Positions 50,558 to 59,309 of a stretch of 64,000 nt of DNA are shown here, piece by piece. The translations under genes were made by a program, and so were the position numbers. Origin of the DNA: Rhodobacter sp. SY28-1. GTDB lineage: Bacteria; Pseudomonadota; Alphaproteobacteria; Rhodobacterales; Rhodobacteraceae. The stretch covers positions 496,001-560,000 of the forward strand of contig NZ_STGH01000002.1 of assembly GCF_005222785.1 (NCBI RefSeq). The letters run 5' to 3'. Under the pieces are notes generated by a model that was not told where the DNA came from, did no database searches, and was given only the letters and a program-made list of their open reading frames with translations. Position 1 is the first letter of the stretch; each line of letters opens with the position of its first letter.

Positions 50558-51657
50558 TGTATGTGGCCGTCAAGGGTGGCGAACGCGCCATCGACAACGC
50601 GCACCAGTGGCTGGCCGAGGAGCGGCGGGGTGACCCGTCGGTCCCCGAACTGACCATCCCGCAGATCCGCGAGCAGATGAAGCTTGCCGTGAACCGGGTG
50701 ATGGCCGAGGGCTCGCTTTTCGACCCCGACCTTGCTGCCCTTGCGATCAAGCAAGCCCGCGGCGACCTGATCGAGGCGGTGTTCCTGATCCGCGCCTACC
50801 GCACCACGCTGCCGCGCCTTGCGGCCTCGTACCCCGTGGATACCGGCGCGATGGCGGTGGACCGGCGCATTTCGGCAACCTTCAAGGACCTTCCCGGCGG
50901 CCAGGTCCTGGGGCCGACCTTCGACTACACCCATCGCCTTCTTGACTTCGCACTGATGGCCGAGGGCGAGCCGTCAGACACCCCCTCTCCCCCCGAGGAA
51001 AAGGGTCGGAGCGAGGGGCAGGCACGCGTCCCCCATGTCACCAGCTTCCTCAACCGCGATGGGTTGATCGAGACCGCCGATCCGTCCGACGCCACGCCCC
51101 CCGACCTGTCGCGCGAGCCGATGGAACTGCCCGCCGACCGGGCTTTGCGCCTTCAGGCCCTGACCCGGGGGGATGAGGGTTTTGTCCTGTCGATGGCTTA
51201 TTCCACCCAGCGCGGCTATGGCCGGACCCACGCCTTCGTCGGCGAATTGCGCATCGGCACCGTCGCAGTCGAGGTGGACATCCCCGAACTGGGCTTTGCG
51301 GTCGAGATCGGCGAGATCGAGCTGACCGAATGTGAAACCGTCAACCAGTTCAAGGGCAGCCGCACTGAGCCGCCGCAATTCACCCGCGGCTATGGCCTTG
51401 TGATGGGCCAGTCCGAACGCAAGGCGATCTCGATGAGCCTCGTCGACCGTGCCCTGCGCTGGAAAGAGTTGGGCGAGGATTTCACCGGCGCCCCCGCGCA
51501 GGATGAGGAATTCGTCCTGATGCACGCCGACAACATCCAGGCCACCGGCTTCCTCGAACACATCAAGCTGCCGCACTACGTCGACTTCCAGGCCGAGCTG
51601 GAACTGGTCCGCAAGCTGCGCTCCGAAGCGATGGCGATGCAGGAGGCGGCGGAATGA
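50557..51657 (+). CDS. phnI: C-P lyase core subunit PhnI (nucleosidase component)
   Basis: A 366-aa PhnI. MYVAVKGGERAIDNAHQWLAEERRGD, YRTTLPRLAASYPVDT, DRRISATFKDLPGGQVLGPTFDYTHRLLDFALMAEGE, the MAYSTQRGYGRTHAF segment and CETVNQFKGSRTEPPQFTRGYGLVMGQSERKAISMSLVDRAL are canonical. PhnI with PhnGHL displaces adenine from ATP to form ribose 1-phosphonate triphosphate. A loop at about residues 140-165 contains a Pro/Glu/Gly-rich stretch, and the DNA at 50981-51018 resembles an intergenic REP-like palindrome. Confidence 0.95.
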   Translation: MYVAVKGGERAIDNAHQWLAEERRGDPSVPELTIPQIREQMKLAVNRVMAEGSLFDPDLAALAIKQARGDLIEAVFLIRAYRTTLPRLAASYPVDTGAMAVDRRISATFKDLPGGQVLGPTFDYTHRLLDFALMAEGEPSDTPSPPEEKGRSEGQARVPHVTSFLNRDGLIETADPSDATPPDLSREPMELPADRALRLQALTRGDEGFVLSMAYSTQRGYGRTHAFVGELRIGTVAVEVDIPELGFAVEIGEIELTECETVNQFKGSRTEPPQFTRGYGLVMGQSERKAISMSLVDRALRWKELGEDFTGAPAQDEEFVLMHADNIQATGFLEHIKLPHYVDFQAELELVRKLRSEAMAMQEAAE

Positions 51658-52244
51658 CTTCTGTCGCGCAGTCGTCCCGACGATTGGTGTTCGTCACCCA
51701 TGCGCAGGTCGAGATCGACCCGCACCGACCAGTGCCGGACTGGCCGCTGAACACACTCGGGCGGTCGCGGCATGAGGCGTTCTCCCGCGATCCCGTGCTG
51801 CGCGGGGTCGCTTCGGTCTACTGCAGCGACGAACGCAAGGCGAGGGACGGGGCCGAAATCCATGCTGCCCATCTGAGGCTGACGCCCAGGATCGTGACCG
51901 CACTGGCCGAGAACGACCGTTCTGCCACCGGCTATCTCCCCCCGCCTGAGTTCGAGGCGATGGCGGATGCCTTCTTCGCAAACCCCGACCAACAGGTGCA
52001 AGGCTGGGAAAGTGCCCGCGCGGCGCAGGCCCGGGTCGTGGCCGCGGTGCGGACGATCGCCGAACTGGACCAGAGCGGGGGCGATATCCTGATCGTCTCC
52101 CACGGTGCTGTCGGTACGCTTCTGCGCTGCGCATGCCTTGGGCGCCCGATTGACCGGTCCGAGGACCAGCCGGCCGGTGGTGGCAACTATTTCGTCATCC
52201 ACTTGCCGGACTGGACAACGGACGCGGACTGGAGGACGATCTGA
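51654..52244 (+). CDS. Degenerate histidine phosphatase-family protein between phnI and phnJ
   Basis: A 196-aa phosphoglycerate-mutase-like protein. The usual RHG motif reads VTHAQ at residues 14-18: the nucleophilic His16 is kept, but the preceding Arg is Thr and the Gly is Ala. The second-Arg helix (CSDERKARDGAEIHAAHL) and the second His (LIVSHGAVGTLL) are present. It overlaps phnI (ATGA) and phnJ (TGATG), so its product is made with the C-P lyase core. With no phnP in view, it may act on ribose phosphate intermediates or serve as a binding protein. The role is inferred. Confidence 0.8.
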   Translation: MTSVAQSSRRLVFVTHAQVEIDPHRPVPDWPLNTLGRSRHEAFSRDPVLRGVASVYCSDERKARDGAEIHAAHLRLTPRIVTALAENDRSATGYLPPPEFEAMADAFFANPDQQVQGWESARAAQARVVAAVRTIAELDQSGGDILIVSHGAVGTLLRCACLGRPIDRSEDQPAGGGNYFVIHLPDWTTDADWRTI

Positions 52245-53122
52245 TGACCGATCAGGCTTACAACTTCGCCTATCTCGACGAACAGACCAAGCGGATGATC
52301 CGCCGCGCGATCCTGAAGGGCATCGCCGTGCCGGGCTACCAGGTCCCCTTCGCCAGCCGCGAGATGCCGATGCCCTATGGGTGGGGCACCGGCGGTGTGC
52401 AGGTGATGGCGGCCTGTCTGGTCCCCGAGGACCGGCTGAAGGTCATCGACCAGGGCGCCGACGACACCACCAATGCCGTCTCGATCCGCAAGTTCTTTGC
52501 CCGCACGGCAGGGGTGGCTGTGACCGAACACACGACCGAGGCGACGGTGATCCAGACCCGCCACCGCATCCCGGAAACCCCACTGAAGCCGGGCCAGATC
52601 CTCGTCTACCAGGTCCCGATCCCCGAACCCCTGCGCTTCCTTGAACCGCGCGAGACCGAGACGCGGAAAATGCACGAGCTGGAGGAATACGGCCTCATGC
52701 ATGTGAAGCTGTACGAGGACATCGCCCGCCACGGCCAGATCGCGACCTCCTACGCCTATCCGGTGAAGGTCGAGAGCCGCTATGTGATGGACCCCTCGCC
52801 CATCCCCAAGTTCGACAACCCCAAGCTTTCGGGCAACCCGGCGATCCAGCTGTTCGGCGCGGGGCGCGAGCAGCGCATCTATGCCGTGCCGCCCTGGACC
52901 GAGGTCGTCAGCCTCGACTTCGACGACCACTCGTTCCACGCCTCGAAAGCCCCGCATGATTGCGACCTCTGCGGGTCCAGCCACAGCTATCTGGACGAGG
53001 TCATCACCGACGACCAGGGCGGGCGGATGTTCGTCTGTTCTGACACCGATTTCTGCGAAGGCAGGCGGGCACGGGGCATGAAGGGGCGCCTTTGGGCGCC
53101 CGAACCGGAGGCTGCGGAATGA
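52244..53122 (+). CDS. phnJ: Carbon-phosphorus lyase PhnJ (radical SAM)
   Basis: A 292-aa PhnJ, the radical-SAM subunit that cleaves the C-P bond of ribose 1-alkylphosphonate 5-phosphate to alkane and ribose cyclic phosphate. The FeS/catalytic cysteines are Cys240, Cys243, Cys265 and Cys271 (DCDLCG; VCSDTDFC), the same spacing as the E. coli enzyme. The N-terminal YAYLDEQTKRMIRRAILKGIAVPGYQVPFASREMPMPYGWGTGG-type segment is also standard. It overlaps phnK (ATGA). Confidence 0.97.
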   Translation: MTDQAYNFAYLDEQTKRMIRRAILKGIAVPGYQVPFASREMPMPYGWGTGGVQVMAACLVPEDRLKVIDQGADDTTNAVSIRKFFARTAGVAVTEHTTEATVIQTRHRIPETPLKPGQILVYQVPIPEPLRFLEPRETETRKMHELEEYGLMHVKLYEDIARHGQIATSYAYPVKVESRYVMDPSPIPKFDNPKLSGNPAIQLFGAGREQRIYAVPPWTEVVSLDFDDHSFHASKAPHDCDLCGSSHSYLDEVITDDQGGRMFVCSDTDFCEGRRARGMKGRLWAPEPEAAE

Positions 53123-53904
53123 CCGTGCTTGAAAGGATCGTGGCGACCGACGAACCGCTGCTGAAGGTCGATGGGCTTACGAAACGCTATGGTTCCCGGA
53201 TCGGCTGCGCGGACGTGTCCTTCGACCTCTACCCCGGCGAGGTGCTGGGGATCGTCGGCGAAAGCGGATCGGGAAAGTCCACGCTGCTCTCTTGCCTCGC
53301 CGGCCATCAACGCCCGGACCTCGGCCGCATCGCCTACGACGGCCGAGATGTGTTGGCGATGTCCGAGACCGACCGCCGCCGCCTGTCCCGCACCGACTGG
53401 GCCTATGTCCACCAGAACCCCCGCGACGGCTTGCGGATGGGCGTCAGCGCGGGCGGCAACGTGGGCGAACGGCTGATGGCTGTCGGCGCCCGGCACTATG
53501 GCGAGATCCGCGGCAAGGCCTCCGACTGGCTGGGCCGGGTCGAAATCAGCTGCGACCGGATCGACGACCGCCCCTCGGCGTTTTCCGGCGGCATGCAGCA
53601 GCGCCTGCAGATCGCCCGCAATCTGGTGACCTCGCCCCGCCTCGTCTTCATGGACGAACCGACCGGCGGCCTCGACGTCAGCGTGCAGGCCCGGCTTCTG
53701 GACCTCTTGCGCGGACTGGTACGCGACCTTGGCCTGTCGGTCATCATCGTGACCCATGACCTGGCCGTGGTCCGCCTCCTCGCCCACAGGCTGATGGTTA
53801 TGAAATCGGGCCGCGTTGTGGAACAGGGCCTGACCGACCAGGTGCTGGACGACCCGCAGCACGCCTATACCCAACTTCTCGTCTCGTCCGTCCTGCAGGT
53901 GTAA
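53119..53904 (+). CDS. phnK: C-P lyase ABC-type ATPase PhnK
   Basis: A 261-aa soluble ABC ATPase that binds the C-P lyase core through PhnJ. Walker A is GESGSGKST at residues 47-55, signature [15 protein letters not shown], Walker [21 protein letters not shown], and the typical [43 protein letters not shown] 53119 overlaps the phnJ stop; a GTG nine codons upstream is less likely. Confidence 0.95.
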   Translation: MTVLERIVATDEPLLKVDGLTKRYGSRIGCADVSFDLYPGEVLGIVGESGSGKSTLLSCLAGHQRPDLGRIAYDGRDVLAMSETDRRRLSRTDWAYVHQNPRDGLRMGVSAGGNVGERLMAVGARHYGEIRGKASDWLGRVEISCDRIDDRPSAFSGGMQQRLQIARNLVTSPRLVFMDEPTGGLDVSVQARLLDLLRGLVRDLGLSVIIVTHDLAVVRLLAHRLMVMKSGRVVEQGLTDQVLDDPQHAYTQLLVSSVLQV

Positions 53905-53908
53905 CCCC

Positions 53909-54604
53909 ATGATCCGGATCGAAAACCTGTCCAAAAGCTTTACCCTGCACAATCAGGGCGGCGCGGTGATCCCGGTCATGGCCGGGGCGTCCCTGACCGT
54001 CGCTCCGGGCGAATGTGTCGGGCTGACCGGACAATCCGGCGCGGGAAAATCCACGCTGATGCGGATGGTCTATGGCAACTACCTTGCCGCCGAGGGCCGG
54101 CTGACGGTGGGCGGGCTCGACGTGGCCACGGCCACCCCGCGCGAGATCATCCGGCTTCGGCGCGAGACCTTGGGCTATGTCAGCCAGTTCCTGCGCGTCG
54201 TGCCTCGCGTGCCGACACTGGACGTGGTGGCGGATCCCCTTCTCAGTCTCGGCACCCCGCCGGATCAGGCGCGTGCCCGGGCGGCCAGCCTTCTGACCCG
54301 CCTCAACATCCCCGAACGCCTTTGGACCCTCTCGCCCACCACCTTCTCGGGCGGCGAGCAGCAGCGGGTGAACATCGCGCGCGGCTTTGCCCATGCCTAT
54401 CCTGTCCTCCTTCTGGACGAACCCACCGCCAGCCTTGATGCCGCCAACCGCGAAGTGGTCTTGTCGCTGATCGAGGAAGCCAAGACGCGCGGCGCGGCGA
54501 TCCTTGGCATTTTCCACGACGAAGCCGCCCGCACCCGCGTCTGCGACCGGCTGGTCGATGTGACCGGCTTCACGCCCCGCCTGATCCCCGGCGCAGCGGC
54601 ATGA
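53909..54604 (+). CDS. phnL: C-P lyase ABC-type ATPase PhnL
   Basis: A 231-aa ABC ATPase: [130 protein letters not shown]. It follows phnK by 4 bp and overlaps phnN (ATGA). PhnL joins PhnK on the core and supports phosphonate loading. Confidence 0.95.
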   Translation: MIRIENLSKSFTLHNQGGAVIPVMAGASLTVAPGECVGLTGQSGAGKSTLMRMVYGNYLAAEGRLTVGGLDVATATPREIIRLRRETLGYVSQFLRVVPRVPTLDVVADPLLSLGTPPDQARARAASLLTRLNIPERLWTLSPTTFSGGEQQRVNIARGFAHAYPVLLLDEPTASLDAANREVVLSLIEEAKTRGAAILGIFHDEAARTRVCDRLVDVTGFTPRLIPGAAA

Positions 54605-55140
54605 TCCCTGCGCCCCAGGTCTTTGCCATTGTCGGACCATCGGGCGCCGGCAAGGACACCCTGATCGCGGGTGCCGTGATGGCACGGCCCGACCTCCGCC
54701 TCGTCCGCCGGGTCATCACCCGCCCGACCGAGGCTGGTGGCGAGGACTTCGACGGCGTCACGACAGCCGAGTTCGCCTTGCGCCAGGCGCAGGGCGACTT
54801 TGCCCTGACCTGGCAGGCCCATGGCCTGTCCTACGGCATCCCGAAGGACCAGGTCACCAGCCCCGGGCCCGTCCTCTTCAACGGCAGCCGCGCCGCCCTG
54901 CCCCTGGCGGCCAAAGTCTTCCCCAGCCTCCGCGTGATCCTTGTCACAGCCCCGGACATCGTCCTGGCCGCCCGCCTTGCCGCCCGTGGCCGCGAAAGCG
55001 CCGAAGACATCCGCGCCCGCCTGACGCGCGCAGCCTTCGAGATGCCCGTTGGGATCGCCTTCCAGACGGTTGTGAACGATGCCAGCCCCGCAATCGGCGT
55101 CGCGCGTCTTCTGTCCGCGCTTCAGCCGGTCAGCGCATAG
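54601..55140 (+). CDS. phnN: Ribose 1,5-bisphosphate phosphokinase PhnN
   Basis: A 179-aa guanylate-kinase-like enzyme that turns ribose 1,5-bisphosphate into PRPP, the last step of the pathway. P-loop [52 protein letters not shown] and [19 protein letters not shown] are characteristic. Its 3' end overlaps the convergent DUF1045 gene by 19 bp, an unusually compact arrangement. Confidence 0.94.
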   Translation: MIPAPQVFAIVGPSGAGKDTLIAGAVMARPDLRLVRRVITRPTEAGGEDFDGVTTAEFALRQAQGDFALTWQAHGLSYGIPKDQVTSPGPVLFNGSRAALPLAAKVFPSLRVILVTAPDIVLAARLAARGRESAEDIRARLTRAAFEMPVGIAFQTVVNDASPAIGVARLLSALQPVSA

Positions 55141-55808
55141 CGGTGCAGAAGATGGAACCGACCCGCCGTATCCTCGCCGAACAGGCACAGGTCCTCGATC
55201 ACAAAGGGCTGCGGCAGAACCGGCGCGAAATGCGCCTGCAACGCCTCTGCCACCGGCCCCGCGTCGGCAATCGGAAGCCCGTCGGTCAGCGTCAGATGGA
55301 AGCGGAACTCCTCCATCACGAAGGGATAGCCCCAGCGGTCCAGAAGGTCGCGCTGGCGGGGCGACAGGCTTTCCGGCCGACGACGCGCGATTTCTGCCCC
55401 GGTCAAGGGCGCACGCAAGGCGTTGGTCCCTTCGACGACCTGCGCCGCAAGCTCCAGCAGCGCCGCCTCGCAACCCTGCGGTGTCAGGGCCAGGAACCCG
55501 TGCAGGTTCTCCAGCACCAGCCCCTTGCAGATCACCGGCGCCAGACTGGCCGCAAGCTCTGCAACATTGCTCCGGACCTCGGCTTCGTCCACCCCTTCCG
55601 CCAGCCGGAACGGCGCGCGGATCGTGCCGTGAAAGCCATAGCGGCGCGGGTCCACCGTGATGCCTGCCGCATCGGCGATGCCAGGAACCAAAGGTTGCGC
55701 CAGTGCCTGCCCTTTGGCGGCATCCCAGCCCAGCCACTGGGACGTGAGATCGGCAAACTGCCCCGGGCGCGGCGCATAGTAGACGGCGTAGCGATTCATC
55801 TGGTCCAT
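55122..55808 (-). CDS. DUF1045 2H-phosphoesterase-like protein of phosphonate operons
   Basis: A 228-aa protein of the DUF1045 family, common in phn loci. Two His-x-Thr motifs, YGFHGTIRAPF (His60/Thr62) and FRFHLTLTDG (His171/Thr173), match the 2H phosphodiesterase active site. Such enzymes open cyclic phosphates, so it could replace PhnP, which is not seen in this window. A start at ATG 55799 is equally possible. It overlaps phnN convergently and is divergent from phnM, sharing the PHO-box interval. Confidence 0.85.
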   Translation of the reverse strand: MDQMNRYAVYYAPRPGQFADLTSQWLGWDAAKGQALAQPLVPGIADAAGITVDPRRYGFHGTIRAPFRLAEGVDEAEVRSNVAELAASLAPVICKGLVLENLHGFLALTPQGCEAALLELAAQVVEGTNALRAPLTGAEIARRRPESLSPRQRDLLDRWGYPFVMEEFRFHLTLTDGLPIADAGPVAEALQAHFAPVLPQPFVIEDLCLFGEDTAGRFHLLHRYALTG

Positions 55809-55829
55809 GCTCGGCGGGGTAGCGGGGCT

Positions 55830-55847
55830 CTGTCACATCCATGTGAC
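55830..55847. promoter_or_regulatory. Putative PHO box between DUF1045 and phnM
   Basis: CTGTCAC and ATGTGAC in exact 11-bp phase (sequence CTGTCACATCCATGTGAC), 12 of 14 heptamer positions matching the PhoB consensus. A further GTGTCAC lies at 55854. The position between divergent DUF1045 and phnM suits phosphate-starvation control of both. It is the best PHO-box match found. Confidence 0.6.
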
Positions 55848-55903
55848 GGGACCGTGTCACCAGACGCCAGCCACCCGCGGACCGCAAGACAAGAGAGCAT
55901 GAG

Positions 55904-57049
55904 ATGACGACCGAAACGATCCTAGCCAATGCCACCCTGGTCCTGCCGACCGAAACCCTGCGCGGCCAGGTGCGGCTGAAGGATGGCCAGATCAGCGATA
56001 TCACCGAAGGCACTTCGGTCCCGGCGGGTGCCATCGACTGCGGCGGCGACCTGGTGATGCCCGGCCTGATCGAGCTGCACACCGACAACCTGGAACGCCA
56101 TATCGAGCCGCGCCCCAAGGTGAACTGGCCCCATGCCGCCGCGATCATCGCCCATGACGCCGAGCTTGCCTCAGTCGGGATCACCACCGTCTTCGACGCC
56201 CTGCGGGTTGGCTCCGTCGTGTCGAACTCCAAGGCCAACTATGGCGAATATGCCCGGGCGCTGGCAGACGAAATCCTGGACCTGCGGTCCGAGGGGGCGC
56301 TGAAGATCAGCCATTTCCTGCACCTGCGCGCCGAGGTCTGTTCCGAGACGCTGATCGACGAGTTGGCAAAGTTCGGCCCCGAGGACCGCATCGGCATCGT
56401 CAGCCTGATGGACCACACGCCGGGCGCCCGGCAGTTCCGCGACATGTCCAAGCTCAAGGACTACTACATCGGCAAGCATGGCATTTCGGACGCCGACTGG
56501 GACGCCCATGTCGCCCGCCAGCTGGACCTGAAGGCCCGGCTGGGCGCAGCGCACGAGGCCGCCGCCGTCGCCGCCGCCCGCCGCTATGGCGCGGTGCTTG
56601 CCAGCCATGATGATACCGAGACCAGCCATGTCGCCCGTTCGGCAGAACATGGCGCGCATTTCGCCGAATTCCCCACCACGATCGAAGCGGCACGGGCCTG
56701 CAACACCCATGGCATCAAGGTGATGATGGGGGCGCCCAACCTGATCCGGGGCGGCAGCCATTCCGGCAATGTCGCCGCTTCGGACCTTGCCGAGGCCGAT
56801 CTGCTGGACATCGTGTCGTCCGACTATGTGCCGTCGTCGCTCCTCTCGGCGGCGCTGATGTTGGGCGACCTATGGGGCGACATCTCGCGCGGGATTGCTG
56901 CAGTCACCAGGGCTCCAGCCGATGCCGTGGGGCTTTCCGACAGAGGAAAGATCGCGCTTAAAGCACGCGCAGACCTGGTCCGGGTCGCAAGGATCGGGAC
57001 TGCAGGAGCCTTACGCGGCGTCTGGGTTCAGGGGCAGCGGGTGGCGTAG
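55904..57049 (+). CDS. phnM: Alpha-D-ribose 1-methylphosphonate 5-triphosphate diphosphatase PhnM
   Basis: A 381-aa amidohydrolase that removes pyrophosphate from the ribose 1-phosphonate triphosphate made by PhnGHI. Metal ligands: MPGLIELHTDNLERHIEPRP, VSLMDHTPGARQFRD, LASHDDTETSHVA, APNLIRGGSHSGNVAASDLAEADLLDIVSSDYVPSSLL. It is the canonical member of the two PhnM-type genes present. It is transcribed separately from phnGHIJKLN, from the PHO-box interval. Confidence 0.94.
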   Translation: MTTETILANATLVLPTETLRGQVRLKDGQISDITEGTSVPAGAIDCGGDLVMPGLIELHTDNLERHIEPRPKVNWPHAAAIIAHDAELASVGITTVFDALRVGSVVSNSKANYGEYARALADEILDLRSEGALKISHFLHLRAEVCSETLIDELAKFGPEDRIGIVSLMDHTPGARQFRDMSKLKDYYIGKHGISDADWDAHVARQLDLKARLGAAHEAAAVAAARRYGAVLASHDDTETSHVARSAEHGAHFAEFPTTIEAARACNTHGIKVMMGAPNLIRGGSHSGNVAASDLAEADLLDIVSSDYVPSSLLSAALMLGDLWGDISRGIAAVTRAPADAVGLSDRGKIALKARADLVRVARIGTAGALRGVWVQGQRVA

Positions 57050-57166
57050 GGCGGTGTTTCTAGAACCTGCCCGTTGGCCATCCCTTACAATCCAATGTCT
57101 GAATTCCGCCCGTAGCGTTCTTATGGTTGATCTCGGATTATATGGATCACCTTTTAAGGTCAGCTA

Positions 57167-57781
57167 GGGTCCAGACTCATTGATCTTGAAAGCCAGAACA
57201 CGACCGTTTCGGCGAGTGCGACGGTGGACAGGACGGTCTTGCCGCATCTGTCGTAGCGGGTTGCGACACGGCGCCAGTCTTTCGGGCGACCGAACATGAT
57301 CTCGATCCGGTTTCGGCGGCGATAGCGGCGCTTGTCGTAGCGGACAGCTTTGCCGCGCGACGTCCGACCAGGGATGCAGGCTCGTATCCCCTTGTCTTTC
57401 AAAGCTTCCCGGAACCAGCTGGCCTTCGCCGGTTCGCTCGAACCGGTGGCGCTCACCGGCTGGAGGACCCCGGTCCGCGATCCTGCATAACGCGTCTTGG
57501 GCGGGCCATACTCACGGTTCGGGCTGGCCTTCGAACAGATGGCAGGTTCACCCTTGACCATCGCACCACCTCAACCCATTGCGATTTGATGAAGGTTATA
57601 CCGCTCAGGACCCGCCGGTCATCGACACATGGCTTGCCAAGGCTTATCGGAAAGAACGGCGTCAACCGTGCCAAATGCTCGCCAGCAAGCCAGAGAAGGC
57701 TGCTCGTCACCACCCCCGCAAGATTGGGAGCTTGACTCACGCAGAACGGGCAGCCTAAAGCCGATTGATGGGTCCTGAGTC
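57167..57781 (-). mobile_element. IS5-family remnant at the right edge of the phosphonate island
   Basis: A 615-bp remnant with imperfect inverted ends (GGGTCCAGACTCATTGAT at 57167 and the complement of CATGGGTCCTGAGTC-like sequence at 57767-57781). It carries fragments of an IS5-type transposase on the minus strand. The orientation is the same as the remnant at 37613, and the phosphonate genes lie between the two. Confidence 0.65.
57170..57730 (-). pseudogene. IS5-family transposase fragments
   Basis: The C-terminal core is intact in one frame (WFREALKDKGIRACIPGRTSRGKAVRYDKRRYRRRNRIEIMFG and PKDWRRVATRYDRCGKTVLSTVALAE). The N-terminal piece (LARLTPFFPISLGKPCVDDRRVLSGI) lies near 57600-57700 in another frame, and unrelated sequence replaces the middle. 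It is not functional. It is related to, but not identical with, the copy at 37.6 kb. Confidence 0.7.
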
Positions 57782-57835
57782 TAGAAAGCCCACTCAAATA
57801 GACATGAAAATTAGCGGCTTGGAGAAATGGGTGGC

Positions 57836-58644
57836 GGTGCTGTCAGACGAATGCGAACCAGTCTCCATTACCCGAATCCCACCGTCGGGTCAGGCAGCGA
57901 GAAGGCCGCGCCACTCGGCGAGAGCGGCGGCGCGGGTCTGCTTGTAGGCGTTGCGATCTTGGAGGTGGCGCTCCGTCGGAAAGTGGTTGTGGACTGAGGC
58001 GAACTTCTGCAACGTTCGCATGCGCCGGAACCGCAACATGGCCCGCTCGCGTCGTCGGAAGGGCAGGTGCGAGTTCTCGGCCCTGTTGTTGAGCCAGCGC
58101 CCCATCTCGCGGTCATCACCGCGGCCCAGGTCCTTCGGAGCTGCGCCATAGGACCTCAACCGATCCGTCACGATGATCTCCGGCCGAACGTGCCTCTTCA
58201 TCGCTTTCTTCAAGAATCTAAGGGCTGCCTTGCGATCGCGAGTCTTGGTGGCGATGCTTTCCAGCACCTCGCCTTCATGATCGACCGCGCGCCAGAGGTA
58301 GTGTGTCACCCCGTTGATCCTCACGTAGACCTCGTCCAAGTGCCACCTCCAGTGGCGATGCGCACGCATTGCTTCGACACGCTTGCCGCGGATCTCGGCG
58401 GCGAAAATCGGACCCAATCTGTTCCACAAGTACCGCATCCTCTCATGGCTGATCTCGATGCCACGCTCATGGAGGAGATCCTCGACGTTCCGCAGCGACA
58501 GCGGGAAGCGGATGTAGAGCATCACCGCCATGCGGATGATCTCAGGGCTCGTCTTGAAGTACCGGAAAGGGGAGCGTTCGGTCATCTCCGTAGGCTAGCT
58601 TGCCACCCGGTCCCGCCACAAGGCGAAGTTCCTCTGACAACACC
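57836..58644 (-). mobile_element. IS6-family insertion sequence
   Basis: An 809-bp element. The left end GGTGCTGTCAGACGAA at 57836 and the complement of the right end, GGTGTTGTCAGAGGAA, form imperfect inverted repeats around one transposase gene. It is the only intact-looking IS in the window and lies at the junction between the phosphonate island and the lower-GC carbamoyltransferase module. Confidence 0.8.
57890..58585 (-). CDS. IS6-family DDE transposase
   Basis: A 231-aa transposase of normal length for the family. The DDE triad is Asp84 (WHLDEVYVRINGVTHYLWRAVDHEG), Asp141 (IIVTDRLRSYGAA) and Glu170 (NNRAENSHLPFRRRERAMLRFR). IS6 elements move by replicative transposition and join flanking DNA into cointegrates, so neighbouring genes may have been brought in together. 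The reading frame has no break, so the gene may be active. Confidence 0.92.
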   Translation of the reverse strand: MTERSPFRYFKTSPEIIRMAVMLYIRFPLSLRNVEDLLHERGIEISHERMRYLWNRLGPIFAAEIRGKRVEAMRAHRHWRWHLDEVYVRINGVTHYLWRAVDHEGEVLESIATKTRDRKAALRFLKKAMKRHVRPEIIVTDRLRSYGAAPKDLGRGDDREMGRWLNNRAENSHLPFRRRERAMLRFRRMRTLQKFASVHNHFPTERHLQDRNAYKQTRAAALAEWRGLLAA

Positions 58645-58858
58645 CCTCTGACAGTTCCGGCTGACGCGACCACCCCCATTGCTCCGAATGCCTAGACGAA
58701 AAAAAACTTGATTTGATCACATGATCTGCCAATCTTGCGTCATGCAGTGATATTCGAGGACTATGAAGTCACTGATGCCGACGAAGCAATTGTCCACGGA
58801 AAGTTGACAATTGAAAAAAGAAGAAACTCACGGAAGTAATGCAATTTAGGGTTGAATA

Positions 58859-59266
58859 ATGGCAGAGAACGACGATCACACCGAAGTTGAAATTGGATCG
58901 CCCCGTTCTTTCGGAATCGTGTTCGCTGTTGTATTCGCCATCGTTGCGCTTTTCCCTTTTTGGCACGGCAATGCACCGCGCATCTGGGCATTGGTTGTGT
59001 GTGCGGTATTCGGCGGCTTGGCCCTCGCGCGACCATCCGTGCTGGATCCACTGAACCGGCTTTGGTTTCATTTCGGAATGTTACTTAGTAAGATCATTTC
59101 ACCAATTGTGATGGGAATCATCTTCTTTGGTACAGTTACTCCAACCGCATGGGTCATGCGCGCCCGTGGTCGGGACCTACTGAGCCAACAGATCGACAAG
59201 GATGCGAAATCATACTGGATCAAGGTTGAACCCACGCCGGAAAGCTCGATGCGGAAACAATTCTAG
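58859..59266 (+). CDS. SxtJ-family membrane protein
   Basis: A 135-aa small membrane protein with three hydrophobic segments (FGIVFAVVFAIVALFPFW; IWALVVCAVFGGLALA; FHFGMLLSKIISPIVMGIIFFGTVTPTAWVMRARG). The pattern LDPLNRLWFHFGMLLSKIISPIVMGIIFF is the SxtJ-like signature. In saxitoxin and many polysaccharide loci sxtJ accompanies a carbamoyltransferase and sxtK. It opens an operon with the two such genes here. Its biochemical role is not known; a scaffold for the carbamoyltransferase is plausible. Composition is noticeably lower in GC than the upstream genes. Confidence 0.82.
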   Translation: MAENDDHTEVEIGSPRSFGIVFAVVFAIVALFPFWHGNAPRIWALVVCAVFGGLALARPSVLDPLNRLWFHFGMLLSKIISPIVMGIIFFGTVTPTAWVMRARGRDLLSQQIDKDAKSYWIKVEPTPESSMRKQF

Positions 59267-59309
59267 GCCCAAAGTGGCCAATAACGATGATACAACATGA
59301 AGGTGCTGA

